From CBDDHT01 sp965227905 (GTDB taxonomy: Bacteria > Pseudomonadota > Alphaproteobacteria > Rhizobiales > Methyloligellaceae), in assembly GCA_965227905.1 (NCBI GenBank), contig OZ245780.1:1054001-1118000 (forward strand): 64,000 nucleotides of DNA, given 5' to 3'. This document shows, piece by piece, positions 25,039-34,586 of the stretch (position 1 is its first letter; the number at the start of each line of letters is the position of its first letter). Made by a program: the position numbers and the translations under genes. The notes below the pieces were generated by a model. It made no database searches. It was not told the DNA's origin and saw only the letters and a list, made by a program, of their open reading frames with translations.

Positions 25039-28000
25039 TTCCAGCGTAGAGTCTATTGACGGAGGGCTGGATGCGGCACCGCGGCTCTTCACTATTCCGC
25101 CAACCGCGCCGTTCCTCGATGCCCTGGCGCGCGCCGTTCTGGAAGGCAATCTTCCTTGTGCCGGAGGGCAGCCACCCGATCCGTTAGCACTTGCGACATA
25201 CACGATCTTTCTTCCAACGCGCCGGGCCTGCCGGGCAATGCGTGAGGCGTTCCTGCGCATGACAGACGGCGAAGCGCTCTTGTTGCCGCACATCCGTCCG
25301 TTGGGCGACGTCGATGAGGAAACGGAATTCTTCTCTGGTGGAGACATTTCGATCACCGGCAAGGAAGGGTTGGAAATGCCGCCTGCGATCGGCAATCTCG
25401 AACGCAGGCTCGCCGTGACACAGCTTGTGCTCACCTGGAGCCGGACAATGCGTGCGAACAGTGCACCCGGTGCGCCAGGATTTCCGGCGACAACACCGGC
25501 CCAGGCCGTGTCGTTGGCAACGGAACTCATTCGTCTCATGGACGAGCTGGAGTCGGAACGCGTTGATTTGAAAGAGAAATTGAACGACCTGGCTCCGGAG
25601 CGTTTTGCCGAACACTGGCAACTGACGACGACATTTCTGCAGATTGTTACGGAGCACTGGCCGCAGTATCTCAAGGATCGCGGTTTCACCTCGCCTTATG
25701 CACGGCGCGATGCCTTGATGGCAGCCGAGACAGAAAGGATGCGGCTTACGCCACCCAAGGGGCCCGTTATTGCAGCCGGATCCACCGGCAGTGTGCCTGC
25801 TACCGCAGCGCTTTTGAATGTCGTTGCCCGCCTGCCGCAGGGGGCCGTTATCCTTCCAGGACTGGACATGGATCTGGATGATGAGAGTTGGTCTCTGCTC
25901 GCCCGTGATCATCCCGAGCACCCGCAATTCGGCATGGCTCAACTTCTTCATCAACTGGCGACCGACCGAGAACATGTCACACCTGTTCCCGGTACAAGCC
26001 CTCAAGCCGGTGAAGCGGCGCGGCTTCGACTGGTGAGCGAAACCATGCGCCCCGCCACGACGACGGAACGATGGCGCGTCTTTGGAGACAGTGAGCCTGA
26101 CACCGCGTTGGATGCAGCGCTTGACGGTATAACGGCGATCGAAGCGCCAACGGCCGAGGATGAAGCTGAGACGGTGGCGTTGCTGCTTCGCCAGGCGGCC
26201 GAAGTTCCCGGCCGGACGGCGACCCTGGTAACGCCCGACCGGGTCTTGGCCCGGCGCATCTCGGCCCGATTGGAAAAATGGGATATCAGAGTTGACGATT
26301 CTGCCGGACGCCCGCTTGCAAGGACGCCGGCTGGCGTATTCCTTGATCTTGTTGCCGAAGTGGCTGGCAACGGATTCTCACCGGTTTCACTGCTTGCTCT
26401 CTTGAAGCATCCGCTAACGCGAATGGGCCGTCCGCCAGCGGCCATTCGTCAGGCTGCCCGAACGCTTGAGCTCATCGCATTTCGCAGGCCTCAACTTGCA
26501 TCCGGCTTGGCGGGCGCGCGAAGTGTGATCGAACGAACGAGAGCCGCACTTGTCGAAAATCCTCGCAATGCATCAGCGATCGGCAGATTAGGCGAAGAAG
26601 GATGTCTCGAGGCCGAGACGCTGCTGGACGACCTGGAATCTGCATTCTTGCCGCTCTTGCAACTGCAGAATGGGAAAACTCATGGTGTCCGCACCTTTTT
26701 CGAGGCGCATACCAAGGTTGCAGAAGCACTTGCACGTGATGAGAGTGGTGATGACTCCCATGTCTGGCGAGGCGATGCCGGCGAAGCGCTAGCGTTACAT
26801 TTCACCGAGATTCTATCTGGAGCCGCGGTCGATCCGGATATTGCGGCACGCCATTATTCCGAGTTCTATCGCAGTTTGCTGCGCGGCGGTGTTGTGCGTC
26901 CCCGGCAGGCAGCGCATCCGCGGCTGTCGATTCTTGGGCCTCTGGAAGCCCGCCTCCAGCGCGCTGATTTGGTTATCATTGCCGGTCTCAATGAAGGGAC
27001 ATGGCCGAGGATCGAAGATCCCGATCCTTGGCTAAGTCGTCCGATGCGTGCGGCAGTCGGCCTTCCAGCGCCAGAGCGCCGGGTCGGACTGGCGGCGCAT
27101 GATGTTGCCCAGCTTCTGTCGGCGCCACAGGTCATCGTCACACGGGCCGCCAAAGTGGATGGCGTACCGACCGTCGCATCGCGTTGGGTCCTCAGGCTCG
27201 GTGCTCTGCTCCAGGGAGTGGAAAAAGAGCGGGCGCTGGCTTCCGAGGACCCCTGGCTCGCATGGGCACGTCAGCGCGACCATATCCCCAATTATTGTCC
27301 GATATCACCCCCGGAGCCGAAGCCACCTTTGGTGGCCCGGCCGCGCCGGATGAGCGTAACGCGTATCGAAGAATGGATTGCCAATCCGTATGCAATCTTC
27401 GCACGCGATATCTTGAGCCTGGAGGCACTTGATGCGCTTTCTGGTGAGCCGGATGCGGCGCTTCGCGGTCAACTTGTTCACCAGGCTTTGCATCAATTCA
27501 CAGCAAGATTTCCTGACGCGCTGCCGCCAGATCCGGATAAGGAACTTCTTGATATTGCAGATAATTTATTCCGTTCGCTTGGTGGTCACCCGCGCGTTTG
27601 GGCATTCTGGAGACCGCACTTTGCACGCTTCGCGAGATGGTTCGGAGCGACAGAAGCGGATCGCCGGCACAATATTGCGGAATGCCGTTCCGAGGTGCGC
27701 GGAAAACTCGTTATCGACGCGCATGCGGGCGCATTCACATTGACGGCAAGGGCGGACAGGATCGATCTGACCGAGGATGGAGAGCTTGTTTTCTACGACT
27801 ACAAGACCGGAACGCCACCCCGCCGTTCACAAGTCGATTCTCTGGTCTCGCCGCAGCTACCGCTAGAGGCCGCCATCGCACTCAAAGGGTCGTATGACGG
27901 GCTTGATGTCCAGGCGGTATCGGATTTGCGCTATGTGCACGTTCTGGGCGCTCATGATGCCGGTAGTGATGAGCAGGCAGCCGGGAAGCCAGCGCACGAT

Positions 28001-28174
28001 CTGGCAGTCGAGGCGCTCGGTGAACTCGAGACGCTGATTGCGAAGTTTGACGAGATCGAAACGCCCTATGCTTGCCTGCGACGGCCGGATTTCCAAGGTC
28101 GCTATCGCTTCGACGACTACGCCCATCTGGCACGTGTCGGTGAGTGGACCAGCAGCGATGAACAGGCCGGGTGA
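25019..28174 (+). CDS. addB: AddB, double-strand break repair nuclease/helicase subunit
   Basis: A 1051-residue AddB from GTG 25019, the AddA partner in double-strand break end processing ahead of RecA. The N-terminus APRLFTIPPTAPFLDALARA is typical of alphaproteobacterial AddB, and the body is a helicase-like scaffold. The C-terminal RecB-type nuclease is visible as FYDYKTGTPP (Asp-Tyr-Lys catalytic core), with PCD1/RecB-family sequence around ARADRIDLTEDGELV. The frame is open upstream to 24821 inside murU. GTG 25019 is preferred because of the GAGAGG purine run upstream and the fit to family length (about 1050). It overlaps murU at its 5' end and addA at its 3' end. Confidence 0.93.
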   Translation: MKSSPNSSSVESIDGGLDAAPRLFTIPPTAPFLDALARAVLEGNLPCAGGQPPDPLALATYTIFLPTRRACRAMREAFLRMTDGEALLLPHIRPLGDVDEETEFFSGGDISITGKEGLEMPPAIGNLERRLAVTQLVLTWSRTMRANSAPGAPGFPATTPAQAVSLATELIRLMDELESERVDLKEKLNDLAPERFAEHWQLTTTFLQIVTEHWPQYLKDRGFTSPYARRDALMAAETERMRLTPPKGPVIAAGSTGSVPATAALLNVVARLPQGAVILPGLDMDLDDESWSLLARDHPEHPQFGMAQLLHQLATDREHVTPVPGTSPQAGEAARLRLVSETMRPATTTERWRVFGDSEPDTALDAALDGITAIEAPTAEDEAETVALLLRQAAEVPGRTATLVTPDRVLARRISARLEKWDIRVDDSAGRPLARTPAGVFLDLVAEVAGNGFSPVSLLALLKHPLTRMGRPPAAIRQAARTLELIAFRRPQLASGLAGARSVIERTRAALVENPRNASAIGRLGEEGCLEAETLLDDLESAFLPLLQLQNGKTHGVRTFFEAHTKVAEALARDESGDDSHVWRGDAGEALALHFTEILSGAAVDPDIAARHYSEFYRSLLRGGVVRPRQAAHPRLSILGPLEARLQRADLVIIAGLNEGTWPRIEDPDPWLSRPMRAAVGLPAPERRVGLAAHDVAQLLSAPQVIVTRAAKVDGVPTVASRWVLRLGALLQGVEKERALASEDPWLAWARQRDHIPNYCPISPPEPKPPLVARPRRMSVTRIEEWIANPYAIFARDILSLEALDALSGEPDAALRGQLVHQALHQFTARFPDALPPDPDKELLDIADNLFRSLGGHPRVWAFWRPHFARFARWFGATEADRRHNIAECRSEVRGKLVIDAHAGAFTLTARADRIDLTEDGELVFYDYKTGTPPRRSQVDSLVSPQLPLEAAIALKGSYDGLDVQAVSDLRYVHVLGAHDAGSDEQAAGKPAHDLAVEALGELETLIAKFDEIETPYACLRRPDFQGRYRFDDYAHLARVGEWTSSDEQAG

Positions 28175-31100
28175 CGCGATGGACGTTGCGGCAGTCAAAG
28201 AGGCAACCGACGCCAATCAGGCACGTGCGGCCGACCCCGCCGCTTCGGCCTGGGTCTCTGCAAATGCCGGAACAGGAAAAACGCATGTCCTCGTCAATCG
28301 TATCCTGCGGCTTCTTCTGGATGGAAACCGGCCAGAGGGCATTCTTTGCTTGACCTATACCCGAGCAGCCGCCGCAGAAATGCAGAACCGGCTCTTCAGA
28401 GAACTCGGTTCCTGGGCGACGATGTCGGTCGATGCTTTGAAAGAAGCGCTGACACGGCTGACAGGAGCACCGCCGACGGCCCAGGAAGCGGCATTGGCAC
28501 GGCGCCTTTTCGCACGCACGATCGAGACGCGCGGAGGCCTGAAGATCCACACAATCCATGCCTTTTGTGAACGACTCTTACACCGGTTCCCATTGGAAGC
28601 GGGGATCTCCGCGGATTTCACCGTGCTTGATGAGAGAGGTGCTTCCTCCCTCAAGCAGCAGGCGGTCGATAGGGTTCTGTCTCAAGCTGCGAAGGATGCA
28701 GACGGCGCGCTTGGAGATGCCTTGCAGCAGATCGTTGCCAGATCGGCTGAACAATCCTTTCGCGAGATAGTCGAGGTTGCGCTTGCTGCTGACATTGCTG
28801 GTGCGGGCGAGAGGATGTTGACGGCATTGGAGCGAGATCTTGGCATCGGTCCTTCCGACAACGCCGATCGAATTCTCGAAGATCAAGCCGCCGTCATTGA
28901 CGATGAAACCATGCAGCTTGCCATCGAGGCGTTGGCACAAGGCTCTATTACAGATCGCCGCACAGGGAGCGGCCTTGCCGCAGCTCGGACGGCCGGCGAT
29001 CAGGGTCAACGTATCCGTGCCCTACGCGAGACGCTGCTGACAAAGTCTGGAGAACCTCGTAAATCCCTTGCGACGCGCCGTATTTCCGACGCATCGCCGC
29101 AACTTGTTGATGCTCTGAGTGAAGCACGCGACAAACTCTACGCGCTGGATTGCAAGCGTCGAGCATTCGGTGTCTTGGAGGCAAACAAGGCTCTTCTTCG
29201 TCTCACTCAGGCGATCGCGAAAGACTATGACGATCGCAAAGCAGCGCAGGCGGCGCTGGACTATGACGATCTCATCGGGAAGACGGAGAGCCTTCTTTCA
29301 CGTGCCGATGCTGCACCCTGGGTTCTCTACAAACTCGATGGCGGCATGGATCATATCCTGGTCGATGAGGCACAGGATACGAGCCCACAGCAGTGGCAGG
29401 TCATTGCCGCATTGGCTGACGAGTTTTTCGCAGGCGAAGGTGCGCGCGATGCGACCCGGACGGTTTTTGCCGTCGGTGACGAAAAGCAGTCCATTTACAG
29501 TTTTCAAGGTGCGGTCCCTGCCGAATTCGGACGTCAGGGTAAGTTGTTTCGGGATAAGGCATCGGCAGCAGGAAAAACCTGGCATCCCATCGATCTGAAT
29601 TTGTCTTTTCGTTCGACTGCACCCGTATTGGAAAGCGTCGATCGTGTTTTCTCCAACCCTGTTGCCGCGGAAGGTCTGACCGGAGGCGGGGCACCCATTG
29701 TTCATTTCTCCCATCGCGCAGAAGATGCGGGGCATGTGGAGCTATGGGATGGTGAGGCAACGGAAAAGACCGAGCCGTCCGGTCCGTTCGACCCGCTTGG
29801 CGATCGTATCCGGCCCGGAGAAGCAGCCACGGCGCTCGCCGGTCGGATAGCGGAGACGATCCTGGAATGGATTCGCACAGGCGTGCGTTTGGAATCCCAG
29901 GACCGGCCGATCGCTCCAGGAGATGTTCTGATTCTGGTCCGCCGCCGCGATCCCTTCGCCCAAGTTATGATCAAGGCACTGAAATCGCGCGGTCTGCCGG
30001 TCGCAGGATCCGATCGCATGCGTTTGCAGGATCAGCTTGCCGTCCGGGACCTCATGGCATTGGGTGACTTTCTTCTGATGCCGGAAGACGACCTTTCTCT
30101 GGCAGCTGTCCTCAAAAGCCCACTTTTCGGACTGGATGACGACGATCTCTTTCGATTGGCGCATGGGCGCACGGCTTCACTCTGGGATGCTCTGAAAGCC
30201 CGGGAGAGTGATGAATCACTCATCGCGAGCGCAGCGATACGTTTGCGCGGTCTTCTCGGACGGGTCGACTTCGATGCGCCATATGAGCTCTACGCCGGCT
30301 TGTTGGAGGAAGATGGAATGGCGCTCAGACGGAGCATGCTGCAACGTCTAGGGCCGGAAGCGGGCGATGCGCTCGATGCGTTTCTCGCGCAGATCCTCGC
30401 ATTCGAGGAGAAAGAGCCGCCGACCCTACAAGGTTTCCTGGATGACCTGCGACGCGGCGACGAGGAAGTAAAGCGTGACCTGGAACAGGGACGCAACGAA
30501 GTTCGGATCATGACGGTCCATGGTGCAAAAGGCCTGGAATCGAGTATCGTTTTTCTGCCTGACACATTCTCCACACCAGCGACTGCCGGACCGGCACGGC
30601 TCTTGCCATATGAGGTTGAGGGGCGCTTCAAGGGTGCCATATGGGCGCCTCCTGGAACCGGCGGTCTGGCGATGACGGCAGGTCTGAAAGCAGAGCGCGA
30701 TCGCGCCGCAAGGGAGGAATATCACCGTCTTCTATATGTTGCGATGACACGCGCGCGGGACCGGCTCTATGTTTGTGGTTGGCAGGGGCAGCGCAAGCCT
30801 CCCGACGGCTGCTGGTACAATCTCGTTCGCGATGCTCTCGGCAACAATCTCAAAGAGAAACAGGATGCCAAGGGCAGAACGATTTGGCAGTTGGTAAGCG
30901 AACAGAAAGCTGTCGCAACCAAGGTCGAGAGGCATGAGAGCCGCACCGATGCCGTGCCGCTTCCTGATTGGGCCTTACAATCGGTCGCTTCGGGCGAGCA
31001 ATCAGCGCGATCGCTGACCCCTTCGGGTGCTTTGTCCGAAGCCGAGATAACTGAGCAGGTTGTTGATTCCCCGCTTGCGCTTGCAAACGACAATCGGTTT

Positions 31101-31658
31101 GCCAGAGGCGTGTTGATCCACACGCTGCTCGAGCACCTGCCAGGACTCGATCCGGTCGCTTGGGAGGTATCCGCGCGCAGATTTGTCGAGGCCCGAGGGG
31201 CGCAATTGTCGCCGGCGCAACGTGATGAGGTCATTACCGAAACGCTGGCCGTGTTGAACGATTCCGAATTTTCGTCAGTCTTTGGGCCCGGAAGTCTTGC
31301 CGAAGCGTCGCTCGCTGCCAGATTGCCAGCAGCCGATCCCAAATTGCCAACGATCGACGTCGCCGGCCAGATCGATCGGATAGTTGTTACAGATCAAGAG
31401 ATTTTGATCGTCGATTACAAGACGAATCGGCCACCACCAGAGCAGGTCGAAGATGCATCGCCGGCATATATCGCACAACTCGCTCTCTATCGCGCGGCTG
31501 TCCGCAGGCGGTTTCCCGGTAAGCGCGTGAGAGCAGCTCTGCTTTGGACGGCTATCCCCAGACTCATGGCACTACCCGACGCCCTGCTCGACGTACAGGA
31601 GAGCCGTCTCGGCATAGCTGCCATGCATGGACTTGACGCCTCTGGGGCTCGCACATAG
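28158..31658 (+). CDS. addA: AddA, double-strand break repair helicase/nuclease subunit
   Basis: A 1166-residue UvrD/Rep-superfamily helicase with nuclease tail. Motifs in order: Walker A SANAGTGKTHVLVNR, motif Ia TYTRAAAAEM, ALDYDDLIGKTESLL, Walker B LVDEAQDTSPQQWQV, motif III VGDEKQSIYSFQGA, motif IV NLSFRSTAPVLE, motif V RIMTVHGAKGLESSIV, motif VI YVAMTRARDRLYVCG, and the nuclease core IVDYKTNRPP near the C-terminus. Two starts fit: ATG 28158, overlapping addB by 17 bp, and ATG 28179. The first is chosen for coupling with addB. With AddB it forms the RecBCD-equivalent of Alphaproteobacteria. Confidence 0.94.
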   Translation: MNRPGDAMDVAAVKEATDANQARAADPAASAWVSANAGTGKTHVLVNRILRLLLDGNRPEGILCLTYTRAAAAEMQNRLFRELGSWATMSVDALKEALTRLTGAPPTAQEAALARRLFARTIETRGGLKIHTIHAFCERLLHRFPLEAGISADFTVLDERGASSLKQQAVDRVLSQAAKDADGALGDALQQIVARSAEQSFREIVEVALAADIAGAGERMLTALERDLGIGPSDNADRILEDQAAVIDDETMQLAIEALAQGSITDRRTGSGLAAARTAGDQGQRIRALRETLLTKSGEPRKSLATRRISDASPQLVDALSEARDKLYALDCKRRAFGVLEANKALLRLTQAIAKDYDDRKAAQAALDYDDLIGKTESLLSRADAAPWVLYKLDGGMDHILVDEAQDTSPQQWQVIAALADEFFAGEGARDATRTVFAVGDEKQSIYSFQGAVPAEFGRQGKLFRDKASAAGKTWHPIDLNLSFRSTAPVLESVDRVFSNPVAAEGLTGGGAPIVHFSHRAEDAGHVELWDGEATEKTEPSGPFDPLGDRIRPGEAATALAGRIAETILEWIRTGVRLESQDRPIAPGDVLILVRRRDPFAQVMIKALKSRGLPVAGSDRMRLQDQLAVRDLMALGDFLLMPEDDLSLAAVLKSPLFGLDDDDLFRLAHGRTASLWDALKARESDESLIASAAIRLRGLLGRVDFDAPYELYAGLLEEDGMALRRSMLQRLGPEAGDALDAFLAQILAFEEKEPPTLQGFLDDLRRGDEEVKRDLEQGRNEVRIMTVHGAKGLESSIVFLPDTFSTPATAGPARLLPYEVEGRFKGAIWAPPGTGGLAMTAGLKAERDRAAREEYHRLLYVAMTRARDRLYVCGWQGQRKPPDGCWYNLVRDALGNNLKEKQDAKGRTIWQLVSEQKAVATKVERHESRTDAVPLPDWALQSVASGEQSARSLTPSGALSEAEITEQVVDSPLALANDNRFARGVLIHTLLEHLPGLDPVAWEVSARRFVEARGAQLSPAQRDEVITETLAVLNDSEFSSVFGPGSLAEASLAARLPAADPKLPTIDVAGQIDRIVVTDQEILIVDYKTNRPPPEQVEDASPAYIAQLALYRAAVRRRFPGKRVRAALLWTAIPRLMALPDALLDVQESRLGIAAMHGLDASGART

Positions 31659-31727
31659 TTTCGATACAAATCGAAATAGCCGTCTCGCGGATCCTGCTGC
31701 GGATGCGGCGCAACAGGAGTGATTGAT

Positions 31728-32075
31728 ATGGCGAGCGAAGCAGTTTCCGACGATACATTCGAGAACGAGGTTCTAAAATCTTCGACTCCCGTCGTCGTTG
31801 ATTTCTGGGCCGAATGGTGCGGTCCATGCAAGCAGATCGGGCCGGCTCTCGAAGAGATTTCCGAGGAAATGAACGGACAGGTCAGGATCGCAAAAATCAA
31901 TATCGACGAGAATCCGTCGACGCCGATGAAGTATGGCATCCGGGCAATTCCGACTCTGATGATTTTCAAGGACGGCGAAGTGGCGGCGACCCAGCAGGGT
32001 GCTGCGCCAAAGGGCAAGCTTCTCGATTGGATTTCAGGTGCAATCGGTAGCGCTTCATCTTCCGCAACAAGCTGA
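31728..32075 (+). CDS. trxA: Thioredoxin
   Basis: A 115-residue thioredoxin with active site WCGPC (Cys31 and Cys34) and the cis-Pro motif AIPTLMIF. It is the general cytoplasmic disulfide reductant. The frame reaches back to GTG 31719, but ATG 31728 has AGGAG 8-9 bases upstream. It stands 69 bp after addA, a usual neighbour in Rhizobiales, and is followed by a strong terminator. Confidence 0.96.
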   Translation: MASEAVSDDTFENEVLKSSTPVVVDFWAEWCGPCKQIGPALEEISEEMNGQVRIAKINIDENPSTPMKYGIRAIPTLMIFKDGEVAATQQGAAPKGKLLDWISGAIGSASSSATS

Positions 32076-32099
32076 ACGTATCGTCGTCAAGAATTACTG

Positions 32100-32129
32100 C
32101 GCCGGCCTGATCCATCGGGCCGGCGTTTT
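32100..32129 (+). terminator. Rho-independent terminator after trxA
   Basis: A perfect 8-bp GC stem, CGCCGGCC (32100-32107) with GGCCGGCG (32118-32125), has a 10-nt loop and is followed by TTTT. It is 24 bp after the trxA stop and between the convergent trxA and folC genes. Confidence 0.9.
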
Positions 32130-32160
32130 GCATATCCAGAATTTGCGGCTTTCGGCGGTC

Positions 32161-33525
32161 TCAGCGCTGCAGGCTCAACACATGTCCGGCGAGATAAAGC
32201 GATCCACAGATCAACACCCGTACAGGTTCGGCACCGCTGCGTGATTGGCTCACGGCAAGGGCTTGCTGCAGATCTTGAACGGGTTCGGCGGTCAATCCCG
32301 CAGTGCGGACGATCTCGGCCAGTTCATGGGCCTCCCACGCATTCTCTTCGCCGGGTATCGCCAGTGTACCGGTCCATGCGGCCAGGCCTTTAAAAGCGGA
32401 AAAAAAGCCCAGCGCGTCTTTGTTGTTCATCATACCGCTGATGAGATGCAGCGGCCGCGGCGAGCGCTCCTCCAACTCGGCCATCGTTCTCGCAAGCGTC
32501 TCGGCAGCAGCGAGATTGTGTCCGCCGTCCAGCCATATTTCCGTTCCCGGAACCGTATTCTCGTGGAGTGGTCCGGGCGCAAGGCGTTGCAGGCGGGCAG
32601 GCCACGTTGCGGCGCCAAGGCCAGCTTCCAGTGCGGCTATTGGCGGTCGGCCGGAGAAGAGATGTTGTGCTGCCGCCACAGCAATCCCAGCATTGGCAAA
32701 CTGATGCCGTCCAGGAAGACGCGGCAACGGCAGATCGAGTAGCCCGCTTTCCATCTGATAGATCAGTCGGCCATGCTGTTCGTACACATCCCATTCCTGA
32801 CCGTATCGACTAAGCGGTGCGCCGACTTCCTCGGCCCGTTCTTCGATGACTTCCAGAGCAATCGGTGTCTGTGGGCCAACGATACAAGTTGTTCCAGTTT
32901 TCAGGATACCGGCCTTTTCACGCGCTATCTCGCCAATTGTCTCGCCGAGGAACTGTGTATGGTCGATGGACACCGGTGTGATCGCGGTCAATGCCGGCTG
33001 CTCGATCACGTTGGTTGCGTCGAGTCTGCCACCCAGCCCGGTTTCGAGAAGAAGGAAGTCTGCGGATGCCTCGGCGAATGCAAGCATGGCTGCGGCTGTC
33101 GTGATTTCGAAAAACGTGATCGCATCGCCTGCATTCGCTTCCTCGGCGCGGAGCAGGACGTCAGCCAAACCTGTTTCTGAAATCGGAGCTGCACCATTGC
33201 TACCGGCAAGCGCTACGCGCTCATGGAACCTGACAAGATGAGGCGATGTAAAACAATGCGCACGGTGTCCTGCCGCTTCCAGGATCGCCTTGAGAAAAGC
33301 AATGACCGAACCTTTGCCGTTCGTGCCGGCCACATGAATGACGGGAGGGAGTTCTTCATGCGGCGAGCCGAGCCGTTCCAGAAGTGTTTCGATGCGGCCG
33401 AGCGACAAATCGATGGTCTTGGGGTGCAGCGCTGCGAATCGCTCCAGGATCAAATCGCTTTGGACAACGGCCGGTTTGGGCGAGTCCGAAGGAGCTTCGC
33501 CGCTATCGGATGGAAAGGCGGGCAT
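32161..33525 (-). CDS. folC: Bifunctional folylpolyglutamate/dihydrofolate synthase
   Basis: A 454-residue Mur-ligase-fold enzyme that adds glutamate to dihydropteroate and to folates. The ATP-binding loop HVAGTNGKGSVIAFLKAIL is at about residues 64-82. The signatures LLETGLGGRLDATNVI and ISIDHTQFLGETI-type stretch (VSIDHTQFLGETIGEIA) follow. Its start lies only 3 bp after the accD stop, the accD–folC pairing usual in Alphaproteobacteria. It is the last gene of the minus-strand trp–accD–folC transcript. Confidence 0.96.
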   Translation of the reverse strand: MPAFPSDSGEAPSDSPKPAVVQSDLILERFAALHPKTIDLSLGRIETLLERLGSPHEELPPVIHVAGTNGKGSVIAFLKAILEAAGHRAHCFTSPHLVRFHERVALAGSNGAAPISETGLADVLLRAEEANAGDAITFFEITTAAAMLAFAEASADFLLLETGLGGRLDATNVIEQPALTAITPVSIDHTQFLGETIGEIAREKAGILKTGTTCIVGPQTPIALEVIEERAEEVGAPLSRYGQEWDVYEQHGRLIYQMESGLLDLPLPRLPGRHQFANAGIAVAAAQHLFSGRPPIAALEAGLGAATWPARLQRLAPGPLHENTVPGTEIWLDGGHNLAAAETLARTMAELEERSPRPLHLISGMMNNKDALGFFSAFKGLAAWTGTLAIPGEENAWEAHELAEIVRTAGLTAEPVQDLQQALAVSQSRSGAEPVRVLICGSLYLAGHVLSLQR

Positions 33526-33528
33526 GAC

Positions 33529-34557
33529 CTAGGTCGCGCCTTCCTCTGGCTGAGCCGAGCGTTTTGATTTGCGACTCCGCTTCTTCGGCTTCTTAGTGGT
33601 GGCTCCGTCCATTAACTGGACTTCGGTAACGGTCGCTTTTGTTTCTGCCGGTAATGCAAGTGCCGTTGTCTGGCTCTCATTGCCATTGGGAGGTTCGTTC
33701 TTGACTTGCGGCGCATGCATCAGCATCCGGCAAATCCGACTGAGCGTGTCGCGAAGATCATGGCGATGGACGACAGTATCGACCATGCCGTGATCGAAGA
33801 GATACTCGGATTTTTGGAAGTCTGCCGGGAGCTTCTCCCGAATGGTCTGCTCGATCACACGTGGTCCCGCAAAACCGATCAGCGCGCCGGGCTCGGCAAT
33901 GTGGATATCACCCAGCATTGCGTAGGATGCGGTAACGCCACCTGTTGTTGGATGTGTCAGAACGACGATATAGGGCAGGCATGCTTCCCGTAGTTCCTGA
34001 ACAGCAACGGTCGTGCGTGGCATCTGCATCAGCGACAGGATGCCTTCCTGCATGCGTGCACCGCCGGATGCGGCAAACATGATGAACGGGGAATGCTGCT
34101 CTTTGGCCGCGCGCATGGCGATAATAACGGCTTCTCCGGCTGCGCGGCCTAGCGACCCGCCCATGAATCCGAAATCCTGTGCCGCTGCAACGACCTTGAG
34201 ACCGTCGAGGGTGCCTGATCCAACAAGAACGGCATCTGTCATGCCGGTTTTGGTGCGCGCATCTTTGAGGCGGTCAGTGTAGCGCCGTTCATCCCTGAAC
34301 TTTAGCGGATCGGGGGACACGTCAGGTACGGGAACCGATTCATACTTGCCGTCGTCAAACAGTGCTGCAAACCGCTGCTCCGCCGACATCCGCATGTGAT
34401 AGTTGCTGCCAGGGACGACGAACTGGTTGGCTTCCAGGTCCTTATAATAGACCATCTGCCCGGTTTCCGGGCACTTTACCCAGAGATTGTCGGGCATCTC
34501 CCGTTTGCGCAGGATGCCTTGAATCTTCGGCCGTACGACTTTGTTAATCCAGTTCAT
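33529..34557 (-). CDS. accD: Acetyl-CoA carboxylase carboxyltransferase subunit beta
   Basis: A 342-residue AccD of the crotonase superfamily, which with AccA transfers carboxyl from biotin to acetyl-CoA. Core motifs are clear: FGFMGGSLGRAAGEAV, FAASGGARMQEGILSL and HPTTGGVTASYAMLGD. The N-terminal zinc-ribbon region keeps the fold sequence (KCPETGQMVYYKDLEANQF) but has only one of the four cysteines that bind zinc in E. coli AccD, a trait I recall from Rhizobiales homologues. The C-terminal 45 residues are a basic, Lys/Arg-rich tail. It is not part of the accessory carboxylase at 52-56 kb. Confidence 0.95.
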   Translation of the reverse strand: MNWINKVVRPKIQGILRKREMPDNLWVKCPETGQMVYYKDLEANQFVVPGSNYHMRMSAEQRFAALFDDGKYESVPVPDVSPDPLKFRDERRYTDRLKDARTKTGMTDAVLVGSGTLDGLKVVAAAQDFGFMGGSLGRAAGEAVIIAMRAAKEQHSPFIMFAASGGARMQEGILSLMQMPRTTVAVQELREACLPYIVVLTHPTTGGVTASYAMLGDIHIAEPGALIGFAGPRVIEQTIREKLPADFQKSEYLFDHGMVDTVVHRHDLRDTLSRICRMLMHAPQVKNEPPNGNESQTTALALPAETKATVTEVQLMDGATTKKPKKRSRKSKRSAQPEEGAT

Positions 34558-34586
34558 AGCCTAACCAGTATAAGCATTTCTCCCGC

